A stretch of 64,000 bases of DNA, taken from Rhodeus uyekii (taxonomy: Eukaryota > Chordata > Actinopteri > Cypriniformes > Acheilognathidae). The stretch lies in assembly GCA_037043235.1 (NCBI GenBank), contig JAWRVZ010000048.1:3698501-3762500 (forward strand), written 5' to 3'. Position numbers and translations under genes: made by a program. The notes below the pieces were generated by a model. That model ran no database searches and was not told the origin of the DNA. It was given only the letters and a program-made list of their open reading frames with translations. Of this stretch, positions 1-11,920 are shown piece by piece (within the stretch, counting starts at the first letter, position 1; each line of letters opens with the position of its first letter).

Positions 1-2
1 AC

Positions 3-647
3 CTTCTCAGTTTGATATGCAAACAGTGGGGGGTGGTTCAAAAACTGACTACAGCTTATCACCCTCAGACAAATTTGACAGAACGGGTTAATCGTAACCT
101 GAAAACCATGATTGCATCCTATGTTGAAGAGCAACATCACCAGTGGGATAAGTGGTTACCCGAGTTCAGGTATGCCATTAATACTGCTTGGCATGAAAGC
201 ACAGGATTTACACCAGCAGAAATAGCTCTTGGACGTAAACTCAAGGGACCAATGGAGAGAGCTTTCCAACAACCACCCGATCCTGATGATTCAGCGTATC
301 CCATACTTGACAGGCAAAAACAACTCATCAGCTTAGTAAAAGAAAATGTTGAAAGGGCTCAAGCTAAGCAGAAACGGTACTATGACCAACGTCGAAAACA
401 CACACAGTTTCAGGTTGGAGATGTAGTTTGGGTACGGACTCATCCCTTATCCAGAGCAGATGAGGGATTCATGGCTAAACTCTCTGCAAAATGGAAAGGT
501 CCGGCAAAGATAGTTAGAAGGTTAGGTCCGGTTAATTACTCTGTGGTTTTTTTTAACGATTCGACCAACATCGATACCTACCATGTACAGAACCTTAAGA
601 TTTGTCATGGTCATGACAAATCTTCATTTGAGCAGGGGGGTATGTAA
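3..647 (+). CDS. Ty3/Gypsy retrotransposon Pol, C-terminal part of integrase (partial, cut by window start)
   Basis: The frame is open from the window edge to TAA at 645-647, so the true start lies outside. It reads as the end of a Ty3/Gypsy integrase: an HPQTN-TERVNR stretch near residue 20 carries the last Glu of the DD35E catalytic core, followed by WLPEFRYAIN and STGFTPAE motifs typical of this core. The C-terminal DNA-binding part has VGDVVWVRT and a KWKGPAKIVRRLGPVNY stretch resembling the GPY/F module. I see no clear chromodomain. Integrase inserts element cDNA into the host genome. There is no frameshift in the visible part, so this may be a fairly young copy. A polypurine tract and LTR follow directly. 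Confidence 0.88.
   Translation, partial: LLSLICKQWGVVQKLTTAYHPQTNLTERVNRNLKTMIASYVEEQHHQWDKWLPEFRYAINTAWHESTGFTPAEIALGRKLKGPMERAFQQPPDPDDSAYPILDRQKQLISLVKENVERAQAKQKRYYDQRRKHTQFQVGDVVWVRTHPLSRADEGFMAKLSAKWKGPAKIVRRLGPVNYSVVFFNDSTNIDTYHVQNLKICHGHDKSSFEQGGM
631..640 (+). other. Polypurine tract of the Gypsy element
   Basis: AGCAGGGGGG lies two bases before the TG that starts the LTR, where the plus-strand primer of reverse transcription is expected. It overlaps the last codons of pol. Confidence 0.6.
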
Positions 648-1533
648 CAAACCATAAGTTATGTTACTGTGGTGGCATAGTAGTTGGTTCATCCGACCAC
701 CAGGGGGCTCTAAGTTGTATATCTCATACAGGATATGAGGTATATAAGTAGAGGTAAGAGAGGGAAGAAGCATGGTTTTTCATGTTTGAAACCAACAAGC
801 ACAGAGTCCGGGTTGAGAAACTTGGGTTTCATGCTCAATCTAAGTAAGTTCTTCAAGGCTTTGTTTGGTGTTTTCATTTTCCCTGTTTTTTTTCTTTATG
901 GTTGAAATGTGTAGCTCAGGGTTAATGTTTTTTGTGAATGTTTTCTAGAATGCTAATTCTTAGTTTGTGCTTATTTTAGAAGGACTCTTTTATATTGGTA
1001 GTTTTTAAACTACTAAATTTCTTGGGAAAAAGGAATATCAATTCCTTTAGGAGTTGATGGCCAAGTTCAACAAGAAGGAAGGGTTCTTGGAGAAGCACAT
1101 TACAGGACATTCATGGGAGACTTTACAATGAACCCTAACGGATTTAAACCTTGACATACATCATCATCATCATTGATTCATCTATAGACATGGACAATTC
1201 TTCATAGAAGACATCTATATTGATGGGTGCTTTAATATTGGTTGATAAGTTTTGTTTTCATTTGGCACTTATGTTGGGTTATTATTGATTTTGTTTTTGT
1301 ATTTACTCTCTAATGTTTGATTCCACATTGTTTCAAAGAATTATTCAAGTACCATTATCCTTAATTTCCAGTGGTTAAAATCAGTATCCTTTATAAACAC
1401 TTTTGTTGATTTAAGATTTCTTGTGGTTAAGGCTGGTTAATTTCTTGAAGGTGCATATATTTACATGGTTGGTGGATCCCTCCCTTTAATTTACTATAAC
1501 AGTTACTTTTAAAAATAAGAGTGGACGGTTACA
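643..1533 (+). mobile_element. 3' LTR of the Ty3/Gypsy element
   Basis: The LTR begins TGTAAC after the polypurine tract and ends GTTACA, a 6-bp inverted repeat with canonical TG...CA ends, 891 bp apart. A TATATAAG box lies at 741-748. The pol stop codon falls inside the first bases of the LTR. The 5' LTR is outside the window, so LTR identity and the target duplication (candidate 3' side AATGA at 1534) cannot be checked. The 3' boundary rests on the inverted repeat alone. Confidence 0.62.
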
Positions 1534-1563
1534 AATGACACATATTAATAAGATCTTTATTAC

Positions 1564-1700
1564 ATTACATTTATCAGACGCTTTTATCCAAATTCTTTAT
1601 CCTTGCATTAAAGAAACACATTGACTTTCTAATCAGTTCTTGCTTTCCCTGGGAATCGAACCCTTGACCTTGATGTTGCAAGCGCCACTCTCGGTCTCGC
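1564..1700 (-). repeat. tRNA-derived SINE, reverse orientation
   Basis: Read on the minus strand it has a tRNA-like head with a B-box (GGTTCGATTCCCAGGG) and a tail with GGATAAAAGCGTCTGATAAATG. Eight copies or partial copies of this family occur in the window. I associate this structure with carp-type SINEs such as HAmo, but the family name is not certain. Confidence 0.7.
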
Positions 1701-2264
1701 AATACTATACTTACAGATTTATTCATTAAAGACACCTCTCTGTATCGGATTAACACAATGCAGAAAGTCGAGATTTTTAATGAAATAAACTCAAATGAGT
1801 GAAAACTGAAAAACGAGCTTGCAATAAAAGTCTAACTAAGCAAGAAACATCAGCTTTAAATGATCTGTCATCAACATTACAAATAAACGTAATGCAAAAC
1901 AAACAAAAAAAAGATTTCCGGCCCTTTTACATTTAAGGTTTATGATCTTTTACTGATCACAGAAGGCTCACATAGGCAATGTATCTGCATGTAAACTGTG
2001 TTTTGAAGGTGCCGGTCATTTCCTCGCTGAGGACGACAGATTACAATCTTCCTTGTTTCCTCAATCCCTGTTTATAAACCGATCCGAGGCGTCCGACCTG
2101 CAACTTAATCTGCTTATCCGAGGCGTGTGTCACTGGAGTCTCACTCCACACTGCAGTCAAACACACCGATCTGCTGCCGGCGCTTCAAACCAGGAATAAA
2201 ACACCAAACCGGAGTACCTGCCATATTCAATCGTATTTAAACACTTCCAAGTCCAAAACACTGT

Positions 2265-2408
2265 TTTCCTGTGGCTCAAACAGTAGAGAGCGTGGTGCTT
2301 GCAACACCAAGGTCAAGGGTTCGATTCCAAAGCAAGAACTGATTAGAATATCAATGTGCATCAATATGTATTTGGATAAAAGCGTCTGACAAATGCATAA
2401 ATGTAAAA
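2265..2408 (+). repeat. tRNA-derived SINE
   Basis: Plus-strand copy with a GTGGCTCAAACAGTAGAGAG A-box region, GGTTCGATTCC B-box, and the tail TTGGATAAAAGCGTCTGAC followed by AAATGCATAAATGTAAAA. It is nearly full length, with a small deletion after the B-box. Confidence 0.75.
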
Positions 2409-2890
2409 TATATACTAATTTAATTTTTACGCATTCAAAGGACTATACAATTCTATATTATATATAATACATAAAAATAAATGCACAAATACACAGATTT
2501 AATATATGTATTTATAGAATATAGTTTTATATAGTTTTTCAATCTTTTTTTACAAAATATTAAATATAAAATAAATAAATGTTACAGGTAAATACAAAAA
2601 AAAATATATATATATATATATTATATAATATTAATATATAATAATATATAATAATTATATAATATTTTATGTGTGCAAAAATATATAAATAAATATTATA
2701 TAAATACATTTATGTTTTATATGATATAAATATTTTTTAATTGCATATATTATCCACAAAAACTTACTGTTTTACATTATTAATAAATACAACTAAAAAT
2801 GATTATTATACCATTTATAAATTACACAATATAAAATATAATTTGTTTAATTTTCATTAAATACATTTTTATGTCTAATATTTCTTTAAA
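2409..2890. other. AT-rich non-coding stretch
   Basis: Very AT-rich sequence with short TA runs (for example near 2606-2625). No gene or complete transposon is seen. By position it would be FARP1 intron. Confidence 0.5.
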
Positions 2891-3885
2891 GAGCAACTTA
2901 CTTGATTTATTGCCTGCTTTGTACTGTTCCAATGTCTGTAGTGCATGTAAATGCATTACTTATGCATGAGTCTAAAAGTTTGCTATTTTGTTATTTAAAG
3001 TATTTCCCACTAAAGCATACTGGTAAACAGATCCATAGCAGACTTTGTGAGTGCTCAAATGCCCAGTGCATTATGGGTGATGAAGTTTCCCAGACTATTT
3101 GGCAAGAGTTTTGTCTTGTAAATCAGTAGAGCCGATTAAAACTCTTTTCCCACCTTCCTACTGTACAGGCAGCCGAGGTCAGGACTTTCAGTAACTTTTG
3201 TTTTATTTTTTTTTAAACTGTGTTTTCACAATAAAAGCATGGTTAACAGAGCAGAACAGTAATCCTATCATCAGTCTGGACGAAGGTCTTTGAGTTTCCT
3301 GCAAAACAGCTAAAATCTGCCCAAAACATCACTAACATCAACAAACTCAATGCATTCTTTGTCCCATTCATGTCCAATGAAACCAGGAATGGAAAGATAC
3401 GTGTTCGTGCGCTGCTCTGGATCGGTGCCAAACTACACGGAAGAACCCGCCTCATATCCCAATCTGGCCTTGATGTTCACGTTCCTCTCAGTGAATCTGG
3501 ACTGAAATGTTTGGGTAAATCAAACACTGACTCCCAGAAGACTCGAGTTAGGAACAATAACTGAGGATTAAACCGAAAAACCATCCGTTTACAGATGAAA
3601 ATGGAGTTAAATGTGACAGACAGCAGCAGGAGAAACTTGAGGAACTCCAGCAACTGAAGGTCAGATATGATATCACAATCACAATTAATAAACTATAAAC
3701 ACTTTCTAAGACTTTGATTTAGACCAAAAATGACTGAATATCTGAAGAGAAAACAAAAATGGGCAGCTCGTCCCACAATGCATCACAAATGTGCATATTA
3801 AATATAATCAAATGGACTCTAATCCTAAATAATATTTATTATATTCTATTAAGTATTACAGTTTTATTAATATTTTGAATTAAAA
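2891..3885. other. Unclassified non-coding sequence
   Basis: Mixed-composition sequence with only short chance reading frames. No splice-flanked coding exon or transposon ends were recognised. Confidence 0.4.
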
Positions 3886-3886
3886 C

Positions 3887-4467
3887 ATAAAACATTAAAG
3901 CGACAACAAAGCAGCACAGGACAGAATACACGGGGAGAATAAATAGAGACATGAGGCCGGGTGAATGAGGGAGGACAGGTGGGAAAAAAAAAAATCAAAC
4001 AATAACGAGGGAACAAGACAGGCGGGGTTACACAATGACAGAATATGAACACACATGTCCACGTGAAACCAGATGAGACAGCGCGCAACCAGTGAAACAC
4101 AAACTGCACACAAAACACAACATGAAAGCACGCAGCCGATGTAAACACGAACCGTGTGCTCACAACAATACACGCAGACAAGAGAGCGCGCGGCCTGAGC
4201 GAAGTCAAAACCGTACATGACGTAGAGCGCATGAGGACGAGCAAACACTCACAACAGGGACAAACACACAGGCCATGATTGTCCGAATCCCGACACAAAA
4301 CCAAGACAGAACAAGACCAACGTGTCAGGATCGAACATCACGCCCCGCACACAAGACGCTCGAGACACTCGAAGCCACGCGCTCCCACAAACACACGACA
4401 ATAGGGCAGAGTCAAAGCTCTGTCACACAAACACTAGAAAACACGACCGGAGTGACAGAACCCTGAC
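3887..4467 (-). mobile_element. Possible degraded LTR-like repeat
   Basis: Read on the minus strand it starts TGTCAGGGTTCTG at 4467, contains a CTATTTATTC TATA-like site and an AATAAA near its end, the layout of a fish Gypsy LTR. A short inverted pair, TGTCAGGATCGAAC at 4324 and CAGAACCCTGACA ending at 4467, suggests internal rearrangement. No target duplication was found, so this is tentative. Confidence 0.3.
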
Positions 4468-4480
4468 AATGTATATACCC

Positions 4481-4542
4481 ACACACACACACACATATAT
4501 ACAGACAAACACCCACTCATAGACACACACACACACACACAC
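4481..4542. repeat. CA-rich microsatellite
   Basis: Imperfect (CA)n with TATATA and ACAGACAAAC interruptions. Confidence 0.8.
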
Positions 4543-4811
4543 ACAGCTTTTGATAAAGACCCGCATTCACTTAAGGCTTGAGGAGAATGTCTGCCTTTAA
4601 AAAAACAGTGGACTGAAGTCGGGTTCCCATGCCAGTGTCTGTGCCGGCCGGCCGTGTGAAGCGTCTGCTGGTCATTACCGTCCGGCCAAAGACTTGCCCA
4701 GCGAAACACTGGAGCGTGAAAGCAGAGCTGAGAGCCGCACAAACAAGAGCCAAACGCCTCACACACACCTCAGTGTGAACTCGCACCGGACGCACGGTTG
4801 TTATTCTAGAC

Positions 4812-5836
4812 CAGGGGTCTCCAACGTGGTGCCCGCGGGCACCAGGTCGCCCCCAAGGACCACATGAGTCGCCCACGGGCCTGTCCTAAAAATAGCTCAA
4901 CATAGCGCCACTTACCAGTGAGCTGCATCTATTTTTCTTGCTATTCTTTTTTTAAATCACACCCGCAAATTAACTCCACTTCACATTATTTCTGAAGCTT
5001 TATAGGAGAACGCCAGTTGGCAACTGGCCAATTGTAGCGTGATGCAGCTCTGACTGACAAACAGTATAAATAGCATAAGCGTATCAATTGTGTCAGAATC
5101 AGCACTAAAATCTGCACAGCTGGTCAGACGGCAAACATGGCGATTAATACAATGTCTCATTCCCATCTCTCAATGAACTGTGGTTCCGACAGTAACCGGA
5201 GATGTTCCCTTTCGATAACAGGAACGAGACATTGCATTGAAATGCATTTGGGAACAGTGTTCAATCCCGCGGTGAGAGAGATGCAGATCAGCCTAAAAAC
5301 ACAGGGATCCATACGCCAATCACAGCGAAGAGGCACACAGCCCAACCAATGGCGACGCCGCTAGGTGTGCTCACTACTGATAGGTGCAGCTAAACCAATG
5401 AAATCAATAGCTGAAGCTTACCAAAATGCACACACCAGAAAGCCTGAAAAATAGCGAGCTGCACTGAATATAGGGCAGACTTGGTGCAAAGTAGTGCATG
5501 ATTTTTTACAAATTGTTAGTGGCTAGTGAAAATGTTGTAGAAGTGATCATTTGAAAATGTAAATACTTGCAGAGATTTATAGAAATAAAGTGTTGCATAT
5601 TGATATTGATCTGTTTCTTACCCTTGTTAAATCATTGTTGATAATTATTGTGAGAAATAATTAACATGATCAGTGTCTTCACATAGATGAATATCATTCA
5701 TTATTAATAATGACATAAAATTAAAGGTAAATTGAGCAAATCTGTTATTTTAGAAGTGTGTATCAAACTGGTAGCCCTTCGCATTAATCGGTACCCAAGA
5801 AGTAGCCCTCACCTTCAAAAAGGTTGGTGACCCCTG
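4812..5836. mobile_element. Non-autonomous hAT-type DNA transposon with 8-bp target duplication
   Basis: The left end CAGGGGTCTCCAAC and the right end GTTGGTGACCCCTG form 14-bp terminal inverted repeats with one mismatch. Both ends are flanked by the same 8 bases, TTCTAGAC, at 4804-4811 and 5837-5844. An 8-bp duplication with CAGGGGTC ends is the signature of the hAT superfamily. The 1025-bp body has only short open frames (the longest about 75 codons) and no recognisable transposase, so it would depend on enzyme supplied from elsewhere. Confidence 0.9.
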
Positions 5837-5844
5837 TTCTAGAC

Positions 5845-6640
5845 CATCCATGAATTATTAAAGCAAAACTACAGAACGTACTGAAAACATCAAACTTTAA
5901 TGTGGATATGAATACAGGCGGCAGAAGGCATGACAGTTTCAGTCCGCAAGACGCGCATGTAGTGTAAACATATCTCAGCTTTTAGAACGAGATCACTTCT
6001 GCTTCATTCGTCACACAGGAAATGGAAGGTCAAGGTGACTGCATTGCATTATGGGAAATAGGAATCCATCTGGATATTTCATGCAAAGGGAAATGTGCAC
6101 ATATGCACTCGATCTGTTATGAGGAATCAACATCAGACAGGAACTGATCAGTATTATTACACAAAAATTGTATTGACTACATAATGATATTACATATATA
6201 ATTGATATAATTATAATTGATTATTAACAGTCATGCACAGTTCTGAAATAACTTTTTTACTTTTTACTTTTGTTTTGTTTTTATTTTGACTGATTTCTCT
6301 CATTACCGCAACACCCTCAGCAGTTTACAACCTAATATTTTATTTATTTGATCTAAACTGGAAATATAATTTAAAGCTGAAAGAAAATCATTTATAGATT
6401 CTGCACATGCATTTAAAACATTAAATAATAATCTTATTGCTGACACATGGGTTACATGATGATTTTGGTAATGACAAAATGGGGTTATATGGGGTTATCA
6501 ATGTAGAATTTTTTTACAAAAATAATATAAAATATTAATAAATTATAATTATAAAAGGTAATATTAACACATTTATGGATTCAAGTTCAATTAGTCTTAT
6601 TTTGGAGTGCTTCAAAAACAAATAACATGCATAAGTAAAC
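5845..6640. other. Unclassified non-coding sequence
   Basis: Unremarkable AT-rich sequence between the hAT element and the GA microsatellite. No gene, SINE or element ends seen. Confidence 0.4.
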
Positions 6641-6674
6641 AGAGAGCGAGAGAGAGAATGAGAAAGAGACATAC

Positions 6675-6717
<43 letters not shown>

Positions 6718-6724
6718 CAGATAG

Positions 6725-6769
<45 letters not shown>

Positions 6770-6770
6770 C

Positions 6771-6808
<38 letters not shown>
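6641..6808. repeat. (GA)n microsatellite
   Basis: About 165 bp of imperfect GA/AGAC repeats. The long open frames on both strands here come from the repeat and are not genes. Confidence 0.95.
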
Positions 6809-7726
6809 CAGTATGATCTGGTCTCTCGCCCATTTAAATCAGAGGAAATAGCAGCATTGCATAAGACAAATGACTGATTGTATGAAGTCTGTGAAGAATC
6901 TCATTTGGCGTCTCGCTCCAGCCGTCCTGCCAAATCCTTTGCATTTTTCTCAATGAATCGGCGTGTGATGGAAACTGTGTTTGGGTGAAGGGAACGGGCC
7001 TTCCTGTCCCATACGAGCACGCAGATCAGGAACTGAGAGCAGAACTGAGAGCGCAGGAGTTTTTGAATAAATGCAAATGTAACCGAGTTAAACTAATAAT
7101 CCTGATGGTTTACAGACTTACAGCTAGTTGGTCTATAATAGCATGACGGATATGTGAATGGCAGAAACTCCAGTAGAGGAAATGACCTCTATTCCAGATT
7201 CAGCATTGACCTTGATGGAGGTTCAGGTATATAGATATATATAATAATATATAAAATAAAATATATTTAATACAATACAAAAATAAATGTATAATTATTA
7301 TATAATAAAAATAAAATTATTATATAAAAATATATATAAAATATAATATATATATAAAAATACAAAGTATGTTAATAAAATATAAAAATAAAAACAGAAG
7401 CTATTGAAAAACTGATGTTTATTCATAACATTTTTTTAGAACTAATACATATTTCAAAATAAAACAAAATAGCATAAAATAATAACACAAATAGTATTAA
7501 AATATAACTAAAATATTCTTATAAAATATTAATATGAATTAATATTAAGAAATATATTAAATTTAAACAGACAATAAATAAATAGTAAGAGAAACAGTGT
7601 GTGATTCATTCCATGCAGTTAAATGTGAAATCAGCGCAGAAGAGGGCCGGACGCAGCAGCTGCCGATTCCTCTCGCCGCCTGACACATGGCACTGGTTTC
7701 TGCTCATTAGCACACCTGACATCAAA
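6809..7726. other. Non-coding: short unique stretch then AT-rich block
   Basis: Positions 6890-7060 are balanced, repeat-free sequence. Positions 7215-7580 are extremely AT-rich. No coding exon identified. Confidence 0.4.
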
Positions 7727-7756
7727 GATACACACACACACACACACACACACACC
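7727..7756. repeat. (CA)n microsatellite
   Basis: About 15 uninterrupted CA units. Confidence 0.9.
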
Positions 7757-9425
7757 TGAGAGAACCAGAGTCCTCCGGGAACACAGAACCACCCAGACAT
7801 GTGCCCTACACGTGAATATTAATAACCCTCCCTGCTGGGCCGCACGCACAGGTCGTCATAAATCTGTGCTTCCTGCAACAGAAACGCACAGGAACAGTCT
7901 CCTCCGTTTCCATAGCAACAGTCTGAACCGCTGCGCTCACACACTCAGGCCTTTTGTTTCAATAACAGCTAAAGAATATGTTTTTCCATCAGTTCATTCA
8001 TAAAAACCTTTACTTTCAGGTTTGTGTATGATGTTTCCTCACAATACGAAAGGAAAATGAGTTGCAAATGTAATTTCACATTGACTGAGGTCGAGCTATT
8101 TAGTTTGATTTCTAATTTAAACATCAATAATTATATATAAACATCTCATATATGATTCATATTATTTATAATACATTAATACAATCTTTGACAAAAATAA
8201 ACATTGTTCATACATGTATTATTATTTTATTGTTTTTAATATATTTATATTACATTCATAAAACAATTAACTGATGACACATTAATAAAACATTTTAGAA
8301 AAAAATATATAAATAATTGTAATAAACAATTATAGTAAAACACATTCATAGATATTAACCTATGCAAATTTATAATACATTATATTAGTACATTAATAAT
8401 TTTTACAAACAATTTATATTTATATTTATATATACATATATAATAACAACATTACATTTTTATGAACATTTAAAAAATGTAAACTTAAAAATTAAGTTTT
8501 AATATATACCAAAAATACTTATTTATAATATATATAAATTATAAATATATAAATTGTATATAGATTTAAAAAAAATGTTTTTTAAATATATATATATATA
8601 TATATAAAATACAATGTATAAATATAAAAATATAAATAAATATAAAAAAAAATATATATATATATAAAATGTATATGTGCGTGTATAAAAATACAATATT
8701 AAACTATTATTATATTGTTTCTAATATATTTAGATTATTTATTATACAAGTAAATTAGTTTACTACACACTCAAAGGAACAAGCTGCAATTAATCTAGCG
8801 CTGAAACACTTTAACTGGATGATGTGCGGCTGCAGCTCTGGACCGTAACGGCATAAAGAAAGAGCAAAGCCTAGAAACATCATCTGCTCTGGAAGAAGCT
8901 CATGCAAAATAGACATTCAGCTTCAAAATGAGGCGTTTAAAAGTTCATTCAAATACATTCAAGTTTTCTGCCATTATGAGCTCATCTAAACGCTACTGCA
9001 CTACTAAGAGATGCAGATAAACACAACATCTGAAATAATGTGCTCACAGTAAGAGCAATAACAGGTTTTAATACAGTAAAAAGCATTTGACGTTGACTGA
9101 GCCATCATTCCAAAGACATGTTCCTCAATGAAGTGTCCTTATCCGAAAGCTTCAGCTCTCTTTTCCAAAAGGAAAGAGTGACAGAGACGAACACATTCAT
9201 GCATGCTAACGGCACAGATAACGCCAGAAGGGAAGCAATTTCCTGCTCGCAAATGAGCGCATGCCTGAAAGAGCGCAGTGTGTTCAGAGGCGTTGATGAG
9301 CGACCCTGACCAGCCGAAGCTTTCCTCGGGTGGAACATTCTTGTGGGCAGGAATTTTCCTTGAGGTCACATTTTCCAAAATGAAGTAACAAAGTTCCTCT
9401 CATACATGGAGGACACTTTCAGGAT
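7757..9425. other. Non-coding, largely AT-rich
   Basis: 8100-8760 is AT-rich with TA runs; the remainder is unclassified. No exon seen. Confidence 0.4.
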
Positions 9426-9429
9426 TCTC

Positions 9430-10284
9430 GACTCAAGACACACACACTCGCACAAACACACTCGCACGCACTCGCACGCACGCACACTCTCGCATGCACG
9501 CACACACTCGCACGCACGCACAAACACGCTCGCACACACTCGCACGCACGCACGCACACACACACTCGCACGCACACACTCGCACGCACGCACAAACACG
9601 CTCGCACACACTCTCACGTACGCACACACTCTTACGCATGCACACATTCGCACGCACGCACACACTCGCACGCACGCACACACTCGCTCGCACACACTCG
9701 CACGCACGCACGCACACACTCACACGCACGCACACACTCGCACGCACGCACAAACACGCTCGCACACACTCTCACGTACGCACACACTCTTACGCATGCA
9801 CACACTCGCACGCACGCACACACTCGCTCGCACACACTCGCACGCACGCACACACTCGCTCGCACACACTCGCACGCACGCACACACTCGCTCGCACACA
9901 CTCGCACGCACGCACACACTCGCACGCACGCACACACTCGAACGTACGCACACACTCTTACGCATGCACACATTCGCACGCACACACTCGAACGTACGCA
10001 CACACTCTTACGCATGCACACATTCGCACGCACACACTCGAACGTACGCACACACTCTTACGCATGCACACATTCGCACGCACGCACACACTCGCACGCA
10101 CGCACACACTCGCTCGCACACACTCGCACGCACGCACACACTCGCACGCACGCACGCACACACTCGCTCGCACACACTCGCACGCACGCACGCACACACT
10201 CGCACGCACGCGCACGCACGCACAAACACGCTCGCACACACTCTCACGTACGCACACACTCTTACGCACGCACACATTCGCACG
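9430..10284. repeat. CA/CGCA-rich minisatellite, irregular part
   Basis: Irregular array of CACACTCGCACGCACG-type units with variants such as CTTACGCATGCACACATT and CTCGAACGTACG recurring several times. It has few stop codons on either strand, which creates several long spurious open frames of His-Thr-Ala-Arg or Cys-Val-Arg composition. Confidence 0.93.
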
Positions 10285-10870
10285 CGCACAAACACACTCG
10301 AATGCGCACAAACACGCACAAACGCGCACAATCACACTCGAACGCGCACAAACACACTCGAACGCGCACAATCACACTCGAACGCGCACAATCACACTCG
10401 AACGCGCACAATCACACTCGAACGCGCACAATCACACTCGAACGCGCACAATCACACTCGAACGCGCACAAACACACTCGAACGCGCACAAACACACTCG
10501 AACGCGCACAAACACACTCGAACGCGCACAATCACACTCGAACGCGCACAAACACACTCGAACGCGCACAAACACACTCGAACGCGCACAATCACACTCG
10601 AACGCGCACAATCACACTCGAACGCGCACAATCACACTCGAACGCGCACAAACACACTCGAACGCGCACAAACACACTCGAACGCGCACAATCACACTCG
10701 AACGCGCACAAACACACTCGAACGCGCACAATCACACTCGAACGCGCACAAACACACTCGAACGCGCACAAACACACTCGAACGCGCACAATCACACTCG
10801 AACGCGCACAATCACACTCGAACGCGCACAAACACACTCGAACACGCACAAACACACTCAAACACTCGAA
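10285..10870. repeat. 20-bp minisatellite, 27 regular units plus degenerate edges
   Basis: From 10321 to 10860 the array is exactly 27 units of 20 bp, with no length changes except point variants in the last unit. Two unit types alternate irregularly: AACGCGCACAATCACACTCG and the same with A for T at position 12 (14 and 13 copies). It grades upstream into the CA-rich array. Confidence 0.95.
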
Positions 10871-11920
10871 GTGCTCATGGAAGACATATTTTTAAATATT
10901 GACTGGGATTCTGCATTCGGGAGGAAGGCGAGGAGGTCGTTCCCCCAGCAAGAGTTGGTGAGTGGAAATGTTCTGGAGTGTGATGTTGTGAACCACGAGT
11001 CGTCGCTCATCAACCGATCGAAGGTTTCTGGTCAGTGTTTCTGAACTCCTGAAACGCCTCCATTGATTCTTGAGTTTCTTCCGGGAACAAACACTCACAA
11101 TATTCCTCATTATCATAATTAATGCGCAAAATAAAGGGGCGGGGCTTGAGTGAGTGATTCATGTGTTGAAACTGGTGGTTATGGGAAGGGGCGGAACATT
11201 TCCCAAACACGACCAATCACAGCACAGTGTGTTTTCAGAAGCAGGAGCTTCATAGAGACAGGAACTAAACAGAGCGTTTCTGACAGACTGGGAAGAGACG
11301 AGCAACAATGGAGAATGTGAGAAAAACTAGGTTTGAACAATCAATCATGAAAAGCAAATCTAGTTGAGCCCAAAACTAGATTTGAGCCCAAAACTAAGAA
11401 AGGTCCCATTTCACGTCTTTCTAAGGAAGATTTTTGTGAATCCAGCCCCAGAAACCTCCTCTCAAAGCACATGTTGAGAGATAAAGGGGTTCAGGAACTA
11501 GTTGCAGTGTTTAATAGGTCGGTTGATGTTTCCTGTGGCGCTAAATCAAAGATGAAAGGACGGAAGAGGAGTGGGAGCGAGTGCCAGTCGCTGCGGTCAG
11601 TCTGTGATGATTACGGCAGGAAAACAGCAATTACCAGCATGTAGGGTTCAACAGAGGTGGGCATGTCAGGATCACCGCAGGCTCACGGACGCCCGTCCTT
11701 CAACTGTGTGCTGCTGTTTACTGTACGAGAGCCAAACGCTCAGGAAACATCAACACGACACTGCGAGATGAGAGCTAATATTAAACATAAACAAAAGGAA
11801 ATTGTTAATAAGGGCAACATAAACACTGGCTTCAAACCCCGGCATTGTTCTACTCTAAAACTGATGCTTTCCTTTTTGCTTCTGCCAACTATATGAATTA
11901 TAATTATTATTTTTTATTGC
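10871..11920. other. Unclassified non-coding sequence
   Basis: Moderate-GC sequence between two minisatellites. Short frames exist on both strands, but no splice-flanked or recognisable coding segment. Confidence 0.4.

Noticed and set aside
2300..2345. tRNA-like B-box sequences as possible tRNA genes
   Set aside because: All occurrences have the SINE tail and lack a complete foldable cloverleaf.
6607..6833. Arg-Glu and Ser-Leu rich frames on opposite strands
   Set aside because: Produced by the GA microsatellite.
9406..11044. Very long open frames (up to about 516 codons) of His-Thr-Ala-Arg composition
   Set aside because: They arise because the CA/CG-rich minisatellite contains no stop words. 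Three frames are open at once, there is no protein-like complexity, and no splice or start context.
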